Shown here: piece after piece, positions 1-7,270 of the stretch | How positions within the stretch are numbered: the first letter of the stretch is position 1 | How the letters are laid out: the number at the start of each line of letters is the position of its first letter | Origin: a virus | Virus record (IMG/VR): IMGVR_UViG_3300025117_000115 | Location: 1 to 45,480 of that record | Strand: one strand, 5' to 3' | Length of the DNA stretch: 45,480 nt | Position numbers and translations under genes: made by a program | The notes under the pieces: model-generated | What the model was told of the DNA's origin: nothing | What the model saw: the letters and a program-made list of their open reading frames with translations, nothing else | Databases searched by the model: none

Positions 1-96
1 TTTAGAATGATTATAATAAGGTTTTCTACATAGTCCTCTCATTGCATAATCAACTATAGGATTAACTTGAACAATAAATTTATCTATATTAATAAT
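1..96 (-). CDS. 5' end of an unknown Cys-containing protein, cut by the window edge
   Basis: An open frame runs off the left edge. It reads DKFIVQVNPIVDYAMRGLCR then KPYYNHSK, a composition that looks coding (RGLCRKPYYNH). There is no ATG, GTG or TTG at its beginning. It follows the stop of the radical-SAM gene directly, and an AAAGGA ribosome site lies 8 nt before an ATT codon at 94-96, so initiation at ATT is proposed; ATA at 85-87 is the other candidate. The family is not recognised from this fragment. Position suggests it works with the upstream radical-SAM protein. Confidence 0.45.
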   Translation of the reverse strand, partial: MINIDKFIVQVNPIVDYAMRGLCRKPYYNHSK

Positions 97-99
97 TAA

Positions 100-621
100 T
101 CATTTCCTTTCAATTGTAATTTTTTTGCAAGGTGCATCTACAATCTTATCATTTGCTTGTAATACTTTATGATTGCAATTTGCACAATCTTCACCTGATA
201 ATTTTATATTTATTGATTTAATATCTTTGCCTCTTCCTGTAGGAACAAATTGAAGTAAATGAACTTTATGTGCATTTTTTGGTATATATACATCTTCCCC
301 AGGCATTAAACAAACATTTGCTTCTACTTGTATTTCTTTTATTACAGAAGTATTATATTTAATTTGGTTTATTGCATTAGTATATACCCAAACATCAGGA
401 GTTAATTGTTTACATAATTGCAATATCTCATAAAATTTAGGATGTGATAATGGTTCTCCACCTGATATATTAATTCTATCTGTTGCTAATATTTTATTAG
501 ATTTTAAGAATTGTTTGATTATTTCCATATGAAGATGTAATCCATTTTCTGTTGTATTAGTAGAACAATAATTACAATTATGTGGACAATATTGAGTTAT
601 TTCAATTGTGTATTCTGCCAT
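100..621 (-). CDS. Small radical-SAM protein
   Basis: The protein has 173 residues. A radical-SAM CX3CX2C cluster motif, CPHNCNYC, sits at residues 12-19 and would bind the 4Fe-4S cluster that cleaves S-adenosylmethionine. An SGGEP motif at about residues 54-58 is the usual SAM-amino-group contact. Three further cysteines near the C-terminus (CANC and APCKK) could hold an auxiliary cluster or a zinc ion. It is much shorter than MoaA-type or sulfatase-maturase enzymes, so it is a minimal or trimmed radical-SAM fold. The substrate cannot be told. It starts at ATG, 4 nt after the preceding gene, and its stop abuts the frame leaving the window. It is not the RNR activase; that is a separate gene near 9.5 kb. 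Confidence 0.85.
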   Translation of the reverse strand: MAEYTIEITQYCPHNCNYCSTNTTENGLHLHMEIIKQFLKSNKILATDRINISGGEPLSHPKFYEILQLCKQLTPDVWVYTNAINQIKYNTSVIKEIQVEANVCLMPGEDVYIPKNAHKVHLLQFVPTGRGKDIKSINIKLSGEDCANCNHKVLQANDKIVDAPCKKITIERK

Positions 622-625
622 ATTA

Positions 626-895
626 TTACTCCTTATTATCTAATACTAATATTTCTCTATTCCAACACTCTTTACATTTATCTAAACTATTTCCATCATT
701 ATATTTACAATCATTCTTATCATTTTTAAGTTTAACATATGGTTTTTCATACTGAGTATTTTTTAAACATTCAAAAAATGATGGACAATAATTAGTATAT
801 ATAAAAACTTCTAATACAATATTATATCGTTCTGCAAAATATTTTATATTTTTAATTTCTTTCGCGTTTTGTATGATGTAATTAATTAGTTTCAT
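626..895 (-). CDS. Unknown 89-aa protein with Cys motif
   Basis: Not recognised. The N-terminal half is Ile/Lys-rich. The C-terminal half has clustered cysteines (CPSFFEC, then CKYNDGNSLDKCKECW), suggesting a small zinc site. It starts at ATG with an AGGAG ribosome site 13 nt upstream and is co-directional with the radical-SAM gene 4 nt downstream. Confidence 0.7.
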   Translation of the reverse strand: MKLINYIIQNAKEIKNIKYFAERYNIVLEVFIYTNYCPSFFECLKNTQYEKPYVKLKNDKNDCKYNDGNSLDKCKECWNREILVLDNKE

Positions 896-913
896 ATTTG
901 ATATTATTCTCCT

Positions 914-1090
914 TTAATTCTCATAAAAATAACTTTTTCTACCAAAATAATCACAATCATAACAATTCATTAACTCAACATCATTCCAAGATTTAATTAC
1001 GTCTTTATGCAATGGGAATACTCTGATTAATTCTAATTGATAGTATTCACGTTCCCATTCTTGTAGGTAATATGATTCATTGTTGTTCAT
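914..1090 (-). CDS. Unknown 58-aa protein
   Basis: A small frame starting MNNNESYYLQEWEREYYQ and ending YDCDYFGRKSYFYEN, preceded by GGAG about 15 nt from the ATG. It contains one CYDC pair. It fills the space between two clear genes with 3 nt spacing upstream, as is common here. Function unknown. Confidence 0.6.
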   Translation of the reverse strand: MNNNESYYLQEWEREYYQLELIRVFPLHKDVIKSWNDVELMNCYDCDYFGRKSYFYEN

Positions 1091-1093
1091 ATA

Positions 1094-1711
1094 TTATAAT
1101 TTATTCTCCTTATTATTCAATTTCCTATTTCTTCTCTCACATTCTAACTTTGCATCTTCCTTAGTAAAATGTAAATACAATTCTGATTCTGCATATGCAG
1201 AATCTATTCTATCATAATATCTCAAATTTCCATATGTTTTACATCTATCAATTTTAATAATTTTTACTAAATTATCTGATACAATCCATTTTTCTTCAAA
1301 GTATGTACCATCACCATTGCATTTGTCACAATCATCGTTAACTTTTCCATTTGAATGACAATCTTCACATACAACTTTAAAATCACCTAATTGAATTTCG
1401 TACATTAGAATAGGTAATGTGATTGGTCGTATTTGTTGTTGTTCGTTTTGTGTTGTTTCTTGTTTAGATTCTACTTGATTGATTGTATCATATTTGGGTA
1501 ATGATAATATTTCATTCAATATATTAAACATATAAGAATCATAAACATTCCTGCCTAAATTTAAATCTCTTAGTACAAATCCATGATTAGGATTAAATTT
1601 CCCATCTATGATAACAACTTTAACTTTCTCGTTTCCTTTCTTAGTTTTATAAATAGTTCCTGATAGATTTCCTGACTCATCATATATAAAATGTGTTGCT
1701 TTTGGTGTCAT
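1094..1711 (-). CDS. Unknown protein with a DnaJ-type zinc-finger motif
   Basis: The protein has 205 residues. Near residues 114-133 it carries CEDCHSNG followed, after a few residues, by CDKCNGDG. These are two halves of a CXXCXGXG zinc site of the kind found in the DnaJ cysteine-rich domain. There is no J domain, so it is not a chaperone homologue over its length. The N-terminal ~80 residues look like a small beta-rich domain, and a Gln/Glu/Thr-rich linker (about 80-95) separates the halves. The C-terminus is highly charged. It starts at ATG after an AAAGGAG site. Confidence 0.75.
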   Translation of the reverse strand: MTPKATHFIYDESGNLSGTIYKTKKGNEKVKVVIIDGKFNPNHGFVLRDLNLGRNVYDSYMFNILNEILSLPKYDTINQVESKQETTQNEQQQIRPITLPILMYEIQLGDFKVVCEDCHSNGKVNDDCDKCNGDGTYFEEKWIVSDNLVKIIKIDRCKTYGNLRYYDRIDSAYAESELYLHFTKEDAKLECERRNRKLNNKENKL

Positions 1712-1729
1712 GATTTTATTTCTCCTTTA

Positions 1730-1891
1730 TTATTTATTATATTTTTCTTCTAAATACTTATATGTTTCTTCAAAATATAAAGTATCAATAATTCTATTTA
1801 CTTTATGAATCCAATTATTTTCTGGATGTTCGCAGTTTAAATTATATTTGATATAATTCTTTAAATAATTTTTAATATTATCTTTTTCCAT
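1730..1891 (-). CDS. Unknown 53-aa protein
   Basis: A frame beginning MEKDNIKNYLKNYIKYNLNC with a strong AAAGGAG 5 nt before the ATG. It is charged and probably helical (ends KYLEEKYNK). It is the first gene downstream of the palindromic intergenic element at about 1980-2064. Function unknown. Confidence 0.6.
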   Translation of the reverse strand: MEKDNIKNYLKNYIKYNLNCEHPENNWIHKVNRIIDTLYFEETYKYLEEKYNK

Positions 1892-1978
1892 AATTTCTCC
1901 TTTCTAAAAAAATTCAATAAAACCGATAATTGGTAACAATATTTTATGGTAATTATTATATTTCTTATTTATATAGTC

Positions 1979-2007
1979 TATAAACCCTTAATTTATAAGT
2001 GTTTATA
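1979..2007. repeat. Dispersed intergenic palindrome, copy 1
   Basis: An imperfect inverted repeat, TATAAACCCTTAATTTATAA followed by GTGTTTATA. It is one of five copies of the consensus AAACCCTTRATTTATARGGG flanked by variable complementary arms; the others are near 2966, 19409, 21988 and 40351. It lies about 100 nt downstream of the methyltransferase gene and upstream of the next gene. Role unknown; boundary position suggests a transcription or replication signal. Confidence 0.7.
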
Positions 2008-2012
2008 AGCAT

Positions 2013-2064
2013 CAATATAGGTAAAATCAGAAATATTGGAAATTTGGTAATTTTACCTATATTG
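2013..2064. repeat. 15-bp perfect inverted repeat beside palindrome copy 1
   Basis: CAATATAGGTAAAAT at 2013-2027 is repeated in inverted form at 2050-2064, with a 22-nt loop. No T-run follows the stem on the minus strand, so it is not a standard intrinsic terminator. It follows palindrome copy 1 directly. Confidence 0.65.
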
Positions 2065-2107
2065 TGACCAAATGTTCGTTTGGTGTTGTTTTTATTTTTA
2101 TGTATTT

Positions 2108-2854
2108 TTATGTATTTTTATTGATTAACTGATTTATTCTTTCATTTGCTATATTAAAATATTTTTCTTCTTTTTCTATACCTATATAATTACGATTTGT
2201 GTTTAAACAAGCAATTGCTGTTGTACCTGAACCTATGCAATTATCTAAAACTATATCATTTTCGTTAGTGTATGTTTTGATTAAATATTCAAATAATTTT
2301 AATGGTTTTTGTGTAGGATGGACTTTATCTTTTTGCATAGCATTACTAATTTGTATTACGGATGCAGGATAATACTCATTATTAAAAGAAGTAATATTTT
2401 CAAATTTACCATAACACATATCTCCATTCCCTTGTTTTTTATTATAACTTCCTTTATTGCGAGGTTTGCCTCTGACTTCCATTATGGGATTGTATATTGT
2501 TTGTTTTTTATAAAAACATAATATTTGTTCATGTCTTCTTAATGGTTGTCTTTTTGCATTTAAGAAACCTGTAGTGGAAATTTTATCCCATACTAAATCA
2601 TAATATTTAAATTGTTTTAATTTTGAATTTATTAATATATTAGTAAATGGTTCTGTGCAAGTAAGACAAATCATTCCATTATCATTTATAACTCTATTAT
2701 ATTGTTCCCATAATTTATCTAACGCAATTATACTATCCCATTTATTTTTTGTAGTGCCATATGGTAAATCACATAAAATCATATTAATATTTTTATCACC
2801 AATATCCTTCATTATTTCTAAACAATCACCTAAATATATTTTATTTAATTCTAT
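2108..2854 (-). CDS. DNA methyltransferase (N4/N6 type), AUA start proposed
   Basis: A SAM-dependent amino-methyltransferase for DNA with the motif order catalytic first, SAM-binding second. The catalytic motif is DLPYG (a DPPY variant). The SAM motif is near the C-terminus in VLDNCIGSGTTAIAC. HPTQKP also matches this family. The first ATG (2812) would delete the conserved N-terminus. Reading 14 codons further gives (M)ELNKIYLGDCLEIM, the usual start of this family, with ATA exactly at the Met position and AGGAGG 8 nt upstream. No ATG, GTG or TTG is available, so AUA initiation is inferred. The 19508-20269 gene is a close paralogue with a nearly identical 3' part. Target sequence unknown. Confidence 0.88.
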   Translation of the reverse strand: MELNKIYLGDCLEIMKDIGDKNINMILCDLPYGTTKNKWDSIIALDKLWEQYNRVINDNGMICLTCTEPFTNILINSKLKQFKYYDLVWDKISTTGFLNAKRQPLRRHEQILCFYKKQTIYNPIMEVRGKPRNKGSYNKKQGNGDMCYGKFENITSFNNEYYPASVIQISNAMQKDKVHPTQKPLKLFEYLIKTYTNENDIVLDNCIGSGTTAIACLNTNRNYIGIEKEEKYFNIANERINQLINKNT

Positions 2855-2951
2855 ATTAATATCCTCCTAACATTTATATTTTACTTTTGTTAAAGATTTA
2901 AAAATCTGAATAAAACGTGGAATTGGTTATGATTTTTGGAAAATTAACACC

Positions 2952-2980
2952 CTATAAACCCTTATAAATCAAGGGTTTAG
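2952..2980. repeat. Dispersed intergenic palindrome, copy 2
   Basis: AAACCCTT at 2956-2963 is mirrored by AAGGGTTT at 2971-2978 around ATAAATC, an 8-bp perfect stem. The core is in the inverted orientation relative to the other copies. It sits between the P-loop kinase gene and the start of the methyltransferase. Confidence 0.7.
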
Positions 2981-3026
2981 AAATTTGGGATATTTTGTAA
3001 ATTTTGAAATATTGTTAGTTATAAAA

Positions 3027-3075
3027 TAATTTAATTAGATATAATTGGATATAGTTTGTTATTGTTAGATATTTA
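3027..3075. repeat. GATATAATT-type intergenic repeat shared with 22064-22105
   Basis: The stretch contains TTAGATATAATTGGATAT and TTGTTAGATAT. It resembles TTAGATATAATTAGATAT and ATTAGATAA at 22064-22105. Both lie just downstream of a P-loop kinase-like gene and beside a palindrome copy, so the two intergenic regions appear related as whole units. Confidence 0.55.
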
Positions 3076-3078
3076 TTT

Positions 3079-3633
3079 TTAACTTCTCCATGCAATGCCT
3101 TGTTTTTGATAATTAATCATATTTTTAATTTGATTTGCAATTATTTCTATGCTTGCTTTCTCACCTTTAATATCTGTATACTTAATTTCATAATCATCTA
3201 ACATTTTTCTTAGTTTAATATCATCTTGTTTTGCTTCTTCTGCCGTTTGGAATCTACCTACCTCATTAAAAGGTTTAACTCTTTCAAGTAAATAGTTAAA
3301 ATTATTAAATTTATTGAATTCATCTATTACATGTTGATTAAATGTTTCGTCAAATGGTTTATTGTAAAATGCAGATAATATAATTGGTGAATCAGTAACT
3401 ATTACATCTAATTTATTACAATCTACTAGACGTTTTATATTATATTTTTGTTTTCCGAATATGTAATCTTGATCTTTAAATATTGCTGTTCTTTCTTCAA
3501 AAAGTTGGTGTTTGACGTACTCCATAACGTATTCCACGTTTACACCTAACCATTTTAATTCTGAAAATACACCACTTGCAAGCGAACTTTTCCCACATCC
3601 ACTTCCTGCGAAGAAATTTATTACAATTGTCAA
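3079..3633 (-). CDS. P-loop nucleotide kinase/ATPase
   Basis: The protein has 184 residues. A Walker A motif, GSGCGKSS, is at residues 10-17 after a hydrophobic strand, and VIVTDSPI at about residue 76 fits a Walker B strand. The layout resembles AAA_28/dNMP-kinase-like phage proteins, but no specific nucleotide-recognition motif could be identified. It starts at TTG with AAGGAG 10 nt upstream. It lies between the Dam methylase (22 nt upstream) and palindrome copy 2. Confidence 0.75.
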   Translation of the reverse strand: MTIVINFFAGSGCGKSSLASGVFSELKWLGVNVEYVMEYVKHQLFEERTAIFKDQDYIFGKQKYNIKRLVDCNKLDVIVTDSPIILSAFYNKPFDETFNQHVIDEFNKFNNFNYLLERVKPFNEVGRFQTAEEAKQDDIKLRKMLDDYEIKYTDIKGEKASIEIIANQIKNMINYQKQGIAWRS

Positions 3634-3655
3634 ATTAATTTATCTCCTTTTTATA

Positions 3656-4423
3656 TTAATAATTTGTAATAATTACATGTGAATTTTTCTTTTCACTTTT
3701 TGCATTACATTTATAATCTTTGCTATATATTTCTTTAATAAATTCACTAAAAGTATCTATTATGTATTTATTTTCTTTAACAATTAACATACACTTGCAT
3801 TTAGATTCTTTCATAAATTCATATATGTATTGATAAATATTTTCAAACTTTTGCGAAGGAGTATAAAGTGTATCACAATCTAAATATGGTGGATCAAAGA
3901 ATATAAATGTGTCACTATTATTTTTATATTCATTTATTACTTCTTTGTAATCATTATTTAAAATAAGTGTATCTTTTAATACAGAAGTAAATTGATTACC
4001 TAAATTTTTATAATTGTCATTTTCGTAATAACCATATCCAACATTAAAATTACCTTTTGAATTTACTCTCCATGTTCCACTAAATGCAGTTTTATTTAAA
4101 TAATAGAATATTGTTGCTTGTACGATATTATTTTTATATTCTTTATTGTTTAGTCTAATTATTATTTTCTTATATTCTTCTAAAGTATTAATATAAGACT
4201 GTAATTCAATTTTCAACTCATCATAATTATTTTTCAATACTAAATAGAAATTAATTAGATGTTCATTTATATCATTGATAATTGCTTCTTTAGGTTGAAG
4301 ATGCCAAAACAAAGCACCTCCACCTACAAATGGTTCAATATATGTTTTAAATTCTGGTATATATTTTTCAAAATATTTAATCTCTCTACGTTTACCACCT
4401 ATCCATTTAATAGGACTATTCAA
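3656..4423 (-). CDS. dam: Dam-type adenine-specific DNA methylase (D12 class)
   Basis: A class D12 N6-adenine methyltransferase of 255 residues, usual for the family. The N-terminal SAM motif is PIKWIGGKRREI followed by YIEPFVGGGALFWHL. The catalytic motif is FFDPPYLDC at about residue 175. KTAFSGTWRVNSKGNFNVGYG matches the region after the target-recognition domain in Dam homologues. The site is probably GATC-like or another short palindrome, but specificity is not readable. It starts at TTG with GGAGG 9 nt upstream. No cognate restriction enzyme is nearby, so it looks like an orphan methylase, plausible for evading host restriction. Confidence 0.92.
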   Translation of the reverse strand: MNSPIKWIGGKRREIKYFEKYIPEFKTYIEPFVGGGALFWHLQPKEAIINDINEHLINFYLVLKNNYDELKIELQSYINTLEEYKKIIIRLNNKEYKNNIVQATIFYYLNKTAFSGTWRVNSKGNFNVGYGYYENDNYKNLGNQFTSVLKDTLILNNDYKEVINEYKNNSDTFIFFDPPYLDCDTLYTPSQKFENIYQYIYEFMKESKCKCMLIVKENKYIIDTFSEFIKEIYSKDYKCNAKSEKKNSHVIITNY

Positions 4424-4465
4424 ATAAATATTTCCTCCTTTTAATATTATGACAAATCTTAAATT

Positions 4466-4822
4466 TTAAAACGATATTACCTTCATAACTTCATTATACA
4501 TATCTGTATTGTTCCAAATGTTATCACCAAAAAAACTACCACATTTCTTTTGATTAAATAATCTTTTATAATCATACATAGTTTCTTTTACATTTGCCAA
4601 TCCTTCCATTAATATAATTATGGGTAATAGTATAGTGCTTAATATAATTGCTTTTGAATTATAAAATCTATGTAACAATATACAATGATTATTATAATAA
4701 TATTCATATTTGTCATGCCATTTAATTTTACGGTGTTCAAATAATTTATTATGTTGTTTCTTTGTTAAATAAAATTGTTTGTATCCTCGGTCTAATGGAT
4801 TATTATAAATGTAGTTACTCAA
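4466..4822 (-). CDS. Unknown protein with one membrane segment, TTG start
   Basis: The reading begins at TTG (4820-4822), with AAAGGAG 8 nt upstream, giving (M)SNYIYNNPLDRGYKQFYL. A longer version from an upstream ATG would be a hydrophobic artefact of the overlapping gene. A transmembrane segment, AIILSTILLPIIILM, lies near residue 55-70, flanked by basic residues. The C-terminus (DYKRLFNQKKCGSFFGDNIW) is likely cytosolic. The start overlaps the preceding coiled-coil gene by 8 nt, suggesting translational coupling. Function unknown. Confidence 0.75.
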   Translation of the reverse strand: MSNYIYNNPLDRGYKQFYLTKKQHNKLFEHRKIKWHDKYEYYYNNHCILLHRFYNSKAIILSTILLPIIILMEGLANVKETMYDYKRLFNQKKCGSFFGDNIWNNTDMYNEVMKVISF

Positions 4823-5039
4823 TATAATTACTCCTTTCTTCACTATCATCAATATTATCAACATTAATATTATTATATAATTTAACATTATTTTGTTGGA
4901 TATTAATTGATAATGATGTCTTTAAATTTCTAAGTTTTCTTTTATAACTATTTACTATTTCATTAGATTTATTACCTATCTCTTCCTCTAAAATTTTAAT
5001 TTGTGTTTCTAACTTATTGATTGTATTAGTTAAATCCAT
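4815..5039 (-). CDS. Short coiled-coil protein
   Basis: The protein has 74 residues. Residues 1-45 have a heptad-like pattern (MDLTNTINKLETQIKILEEE) typical of a coiled coil; the tail is Asn/Asp-rich. It overlaps the membrane protein downstream. Function unknown. Confidence 0.65.
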   Translation of the reverse strand: MDLTNTINKLETQIKILEEEIGNKSNEIVNSYKRKLRNLKTSLSINIQQNNVKLYNNINVDNIDDSEERSNYIE

Positions 5040-5056
5040 ATAATTATTATTCCTTT

Positions 5057-5830
5057 CTATTCCTTCTCAAATTTTTCTTTATATTTATCACCATTGATTT
5101 TATTTTTGTAATAAACAACATAATCATTCCAATCATCTTCTAAAATATCTCTAATAGGTATTTCTCTTTCTTTAAAATATATGCATTCATAACAATCATC
5201 ACAAATACTATCACCACATATTTGATTATATTTACCATGTGATCCAAATGGACACCAACAACTTTTAGATTCATCATTATATATTTTATTTACTGGGTGT
5301 TGACATATAGGGAATCTTTCTTTGTATGCAATTTTCTCTTGTGGTGAATAATATCCATACTTTTCACATTCTTCATGTGGTAATATACCTAATTCAAAAT
5401 CAATCCAATCTTGCCCTTCCATATAACTTTTATCACCATGAGCAAATCTAGTAAAAAATAATTCTTGCCCTTGAATTGGTAAACTTTTAATAAATTCTAA
5501 AATTTCTTTTTCATATTTATAATATATTTCATACCAATCTTCTTTACTTTCAATTGTTTCTAATTTCCACCATTCTAAATTTGTGTATTGTCTCAAACAT
5601 GAATCACACAAATATACTCTACTTGAAAAGTTATCAAAATAACTAGTATATCCTAATGATGGGATACATATTTTGTGTACTTGTTTATCTTGTAAACACT
5701 TAAAACAAGTATTTTCTGGATTTTGAATTGCTAGAGGTTTATTTTCATTTGTGATAGGAATGATTGATGTGTCGGTTTTTGTTTCTGTATTGGTAGTATT
5801 GTTAGCAATATTGGTATCCATATTAGACAT
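5057..5830 (-). CDS. Cys-rich putative zinc protein
   Basis: The protein has 257 residues with several CXXC knuckles: CFKCLQ near residue 42, CDSC near 76, and a C-terminal cluster CWCPFG, then CGDSICDDCYEC. Two zinc sites are likely. The first ~40 residues are Thr/Asn-rich and low complexity. A phage regulator or DNA/RNA-binding protein is possible, but no known family was recognised. It starts at ATG with AAGGAG upstream. Confidence 0.75.
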   Translation of the reverse strand: MSNMDTNIANNTTNTETKTDTSIIPITNENKPLAIQNPENTCFKCLQDKQVHKICIPSLGYTSYFDNFSSRVYLCDSCLRQYTNLEWWKLETIESKEDWYEIYYKYEKEILEFIKSLPIQGQELFFTRFAHGDKSYMEGQDWIDFELGILPHEECEKYGYYSPQEKIAYKERFPICQHPVNKIYNDESKSCWCPFGSHGKYNQICGDSICDDCYECIYFKEREIPIRDILEDDWNDYVVYYKNKINGDKYKEKFEKE

Positions 5831-5882
5831 AATTATATTCTCCTTTATTTTTATAATTTTATTTTATTGATTAATTAATTTA

Positions 5883-5990
5883 TTATAAAATAGATTTAAC
5901 ACTTTCCCAAAAAGCATCACATAATTCATTCACAGTTTTTAATTTTAAATCTACATATGGTGCATTAAAATCATCTAACAATTCAATCAT
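5883..5990 (-). CDS. Possible 35-aa protein, doubtful start
   Basis: The frame reads MIELLDDFNAPYVDLKLKTV to its stop. Coding-like sequence (KYKNYPLLNIGQ) continues 12 codons upstream of the ATG to a stop, and no ribosome site precedes the ATG. It may be a broken gene whose 5' end now overlaps the end of the gene at 6002. Confidence 0.35.
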   Translation of the reverse strand: MIELLDDFNAPYVDLKLKTVNELCDAFWESVKSIL

Positions 5991-6001
5991 TTGACCAATG
6001 T

Positions 6002-6202
6002 TTAATAATGGGTAATTTTTGTACTTTCATAGGATAATTTCTTACATGGTTTGGTGAAACAATTTATAAATTCTGTTCCATTGACATTTAGATAATAAAT
6101 ATCTCCCATTTTGATGCCTTTATTAATCCACCAATTAAATAGTTTTACTTTTTGAGTAGTTGATAATTCTTTAAGTTGTTCTTTCGTAATAATTTGTTTC
6201 AT
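6002..6202 (-). CDS. Unknown 66-aa protein
   Basis: The second in-frame ATG (6200-6202) is preferred because AAAGGG lies 11 nt upstream; the first ATG (6223) has no ribosome site. It reads MKQIITKEQLKELSTTQKVK. The N-terminal helix pattern and WWINKG are reminiscent of small phage proteins; function is unknown. Confidence 0.65.
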   Translation of the reverse strand: MKQIITKEQLKELSTTQKVKLFNWWINKGIKMGDIYYLNVNGTEFINCFTKPCKKLSYESTKITHY

Positions 6203-6256
6203 TGAATTTATTATCCCTTTCATATTAGTTTTATTTTAGTTTTTTATTTTTATATT

Positions 6257-6538
6257 CTATGTTAAAATATCATTTTGGTGACACCTTATTAATGTGTTAG
6301 TTTCTTCCAAGCATTCTAATTCACTTATTAGTTTAGCAATTTTACAAGCAATAGTTTCTTTTTTATTAGGTATTTCTAATACACCATAACACTTATCTAA
6401 GAGTTTATATTTGCTGGTTAGATGACATACTTCTTGATATTTGTTTGATTTATAGTAAAACGGACATTTTTCTTTGATACATTTTATATTTATATTTGTT
6501 AAATTTTTTGATTCAATATTTGTTTCACTTTCTTTCAT
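6257..6538 (-). CDS. Small Cys-rich protein
   Basis: The start is the ATG at 6536-6538 (MKESETNIESKN), with GAAGGGA about 10 nt upstream. An ATG at 6595 is rejected because it falls inside the -35 box of the promoter at 6567-6595. Cysteines (CIKEKCPFYY, CHLTSKY, CYGV, ACKIA) suggest a metal site. It is the first gene of a transcription unit. Function unknown. Confidence 0.7.
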   Translation of the reverse strand: MKESETNIESKNLTNINIKCIKEKCPFYYKSNKYQEVCHLTSKYKLLDKCYGVLEIPNKKETIACKIAKLISELECLEETNTLIRCHQNDILT

Positions 6539-6566
6539 ATTTAACTTGTCCCTTCTTGTATTGTTA

Positions 6567-6595
6567 ATTATACTATTATATTTATTATTTGTCAA
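6567..6595 (-). promoter_or_regulatory. Sigma-A-type promoter
   Basis: Read on the minus strand, TTGACA (6595-6590), a 17-nt spacer and TATAAT (6572-6567). Both hexamers are perfect. It precedes the gene starting at 6538. Confidence 0.88.
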
Positions 6596-6694
6596 TGATT
6601 CATTACCATTTTAATTAGTTAAGTTTGGCAGTTTGTTTTTATTTGTTGATTAATGTTAACTAATGTTGGTGTTTAATTTTGTTTTAATTTAGGG

Positions 6695-6723
6695 AAAAGT
6701 AGAGATTGTTAGTCTCTACTTTT
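6695..6723 (-). terminator. Intrinsic terminator after dut
   Basis: A perfect 11-bp stem (AAAAGTAGAGA paired with TCTCTACTTTT) with a 7-nt loop, about 20 nt past the dut stop. The minus strand ends the stem with a short T-run (CTACTTTTCCC). The plus strand has a longer T-run, so it may work in both directions. Confidence 0.7.
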
Positions 6724-6742
6724 TGTTTTTGAATATGTTTAT

Positions 6743-7243
6743 TTATTTATTAGTGCTGTCTAAACATCCTATTCCTCTTTCGGATTCAAATGTTTTTAAT
6801 GTTTCATAATCAATTTCTTCTATATTAATTTTAGGAACAGGTAATAATACTACTTGGCAAATTGCTTTAGAGTATGGATAAACTATTGCTAAATTTTGTA
6901 GTAATTTTAATACATCTTCATTTTTTTCTTTAGTTATTATAATAGGTTTATTATTGTGATTTGTAATAGATACGAACCATGTTCCTCTATATGAAGAATC
7001 TATAACTCCGCATCTTTGACCAATTCCTTTTGTTCCCGTTGAACTTCTTTCAAATAATTGAAAATAATAATCATCAGAACAAACACTAGCAATTCCAGTA
7101 GGGATCATTTTTGTCTCATTGGATTGAATTATTATATAATCTTCATCGAAACATGAATATACGTCCATCCCTGCATTTTCTTCTATTTTTGATGGAATAA
7201 TTGCATTTTGATTTATTTTTGCAAAATGAATAGTAGTTTTCAT
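6743..7243 (-). CDS. dut: dUTP diphosphatase (dUTPase)
   Basis: Hydrolyses dUTP to dUMP and pyrophosphate, keeping uracil out of DNA and feeding dTMP synthesis. All five trimeric-dUTPase motifs are visible: AGMDVYS (24-30), ERSSTGTKG (64-72), GVIDSSYRG (79-87) with the catalytic Asp, KAICQVVLLPV (about 125-135), and a C-terminal SERGIGCLDSTNK. The last replaces the usual RGxGGFGST arm by RGIGCLDST. Length, 166 residues, is normal. It is the last gene of the glutaredoxin-nrdG-nrdD-dut operon and is followed by a terminator. Confidence 0.93.
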   Translation of the reverse strand: MKTTIHFAKINQNAIIPSKIEENAGMDVYSCFDEDYIIIQSNETKMIPTGIASVCSDDYYFQLFERSSTGTKGIGQRCGVIDSSYRGTWFVSITNHNNKPIIITKEKNEDVLKLLQNLAIVYPYSKAICQVVLLPVPKINIEEIDYETLKTFESERGIGCLDSTNK

Positions 7244-7270
7244 ATGTATATTTAATCTCCTTTTTAATTA

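Noticed and set aside
6538-6595. Upstream ATG at 6595 for the Cys-rich gene
   Set aside because: It lies within the -35 box and upstream of the expected transcription start.
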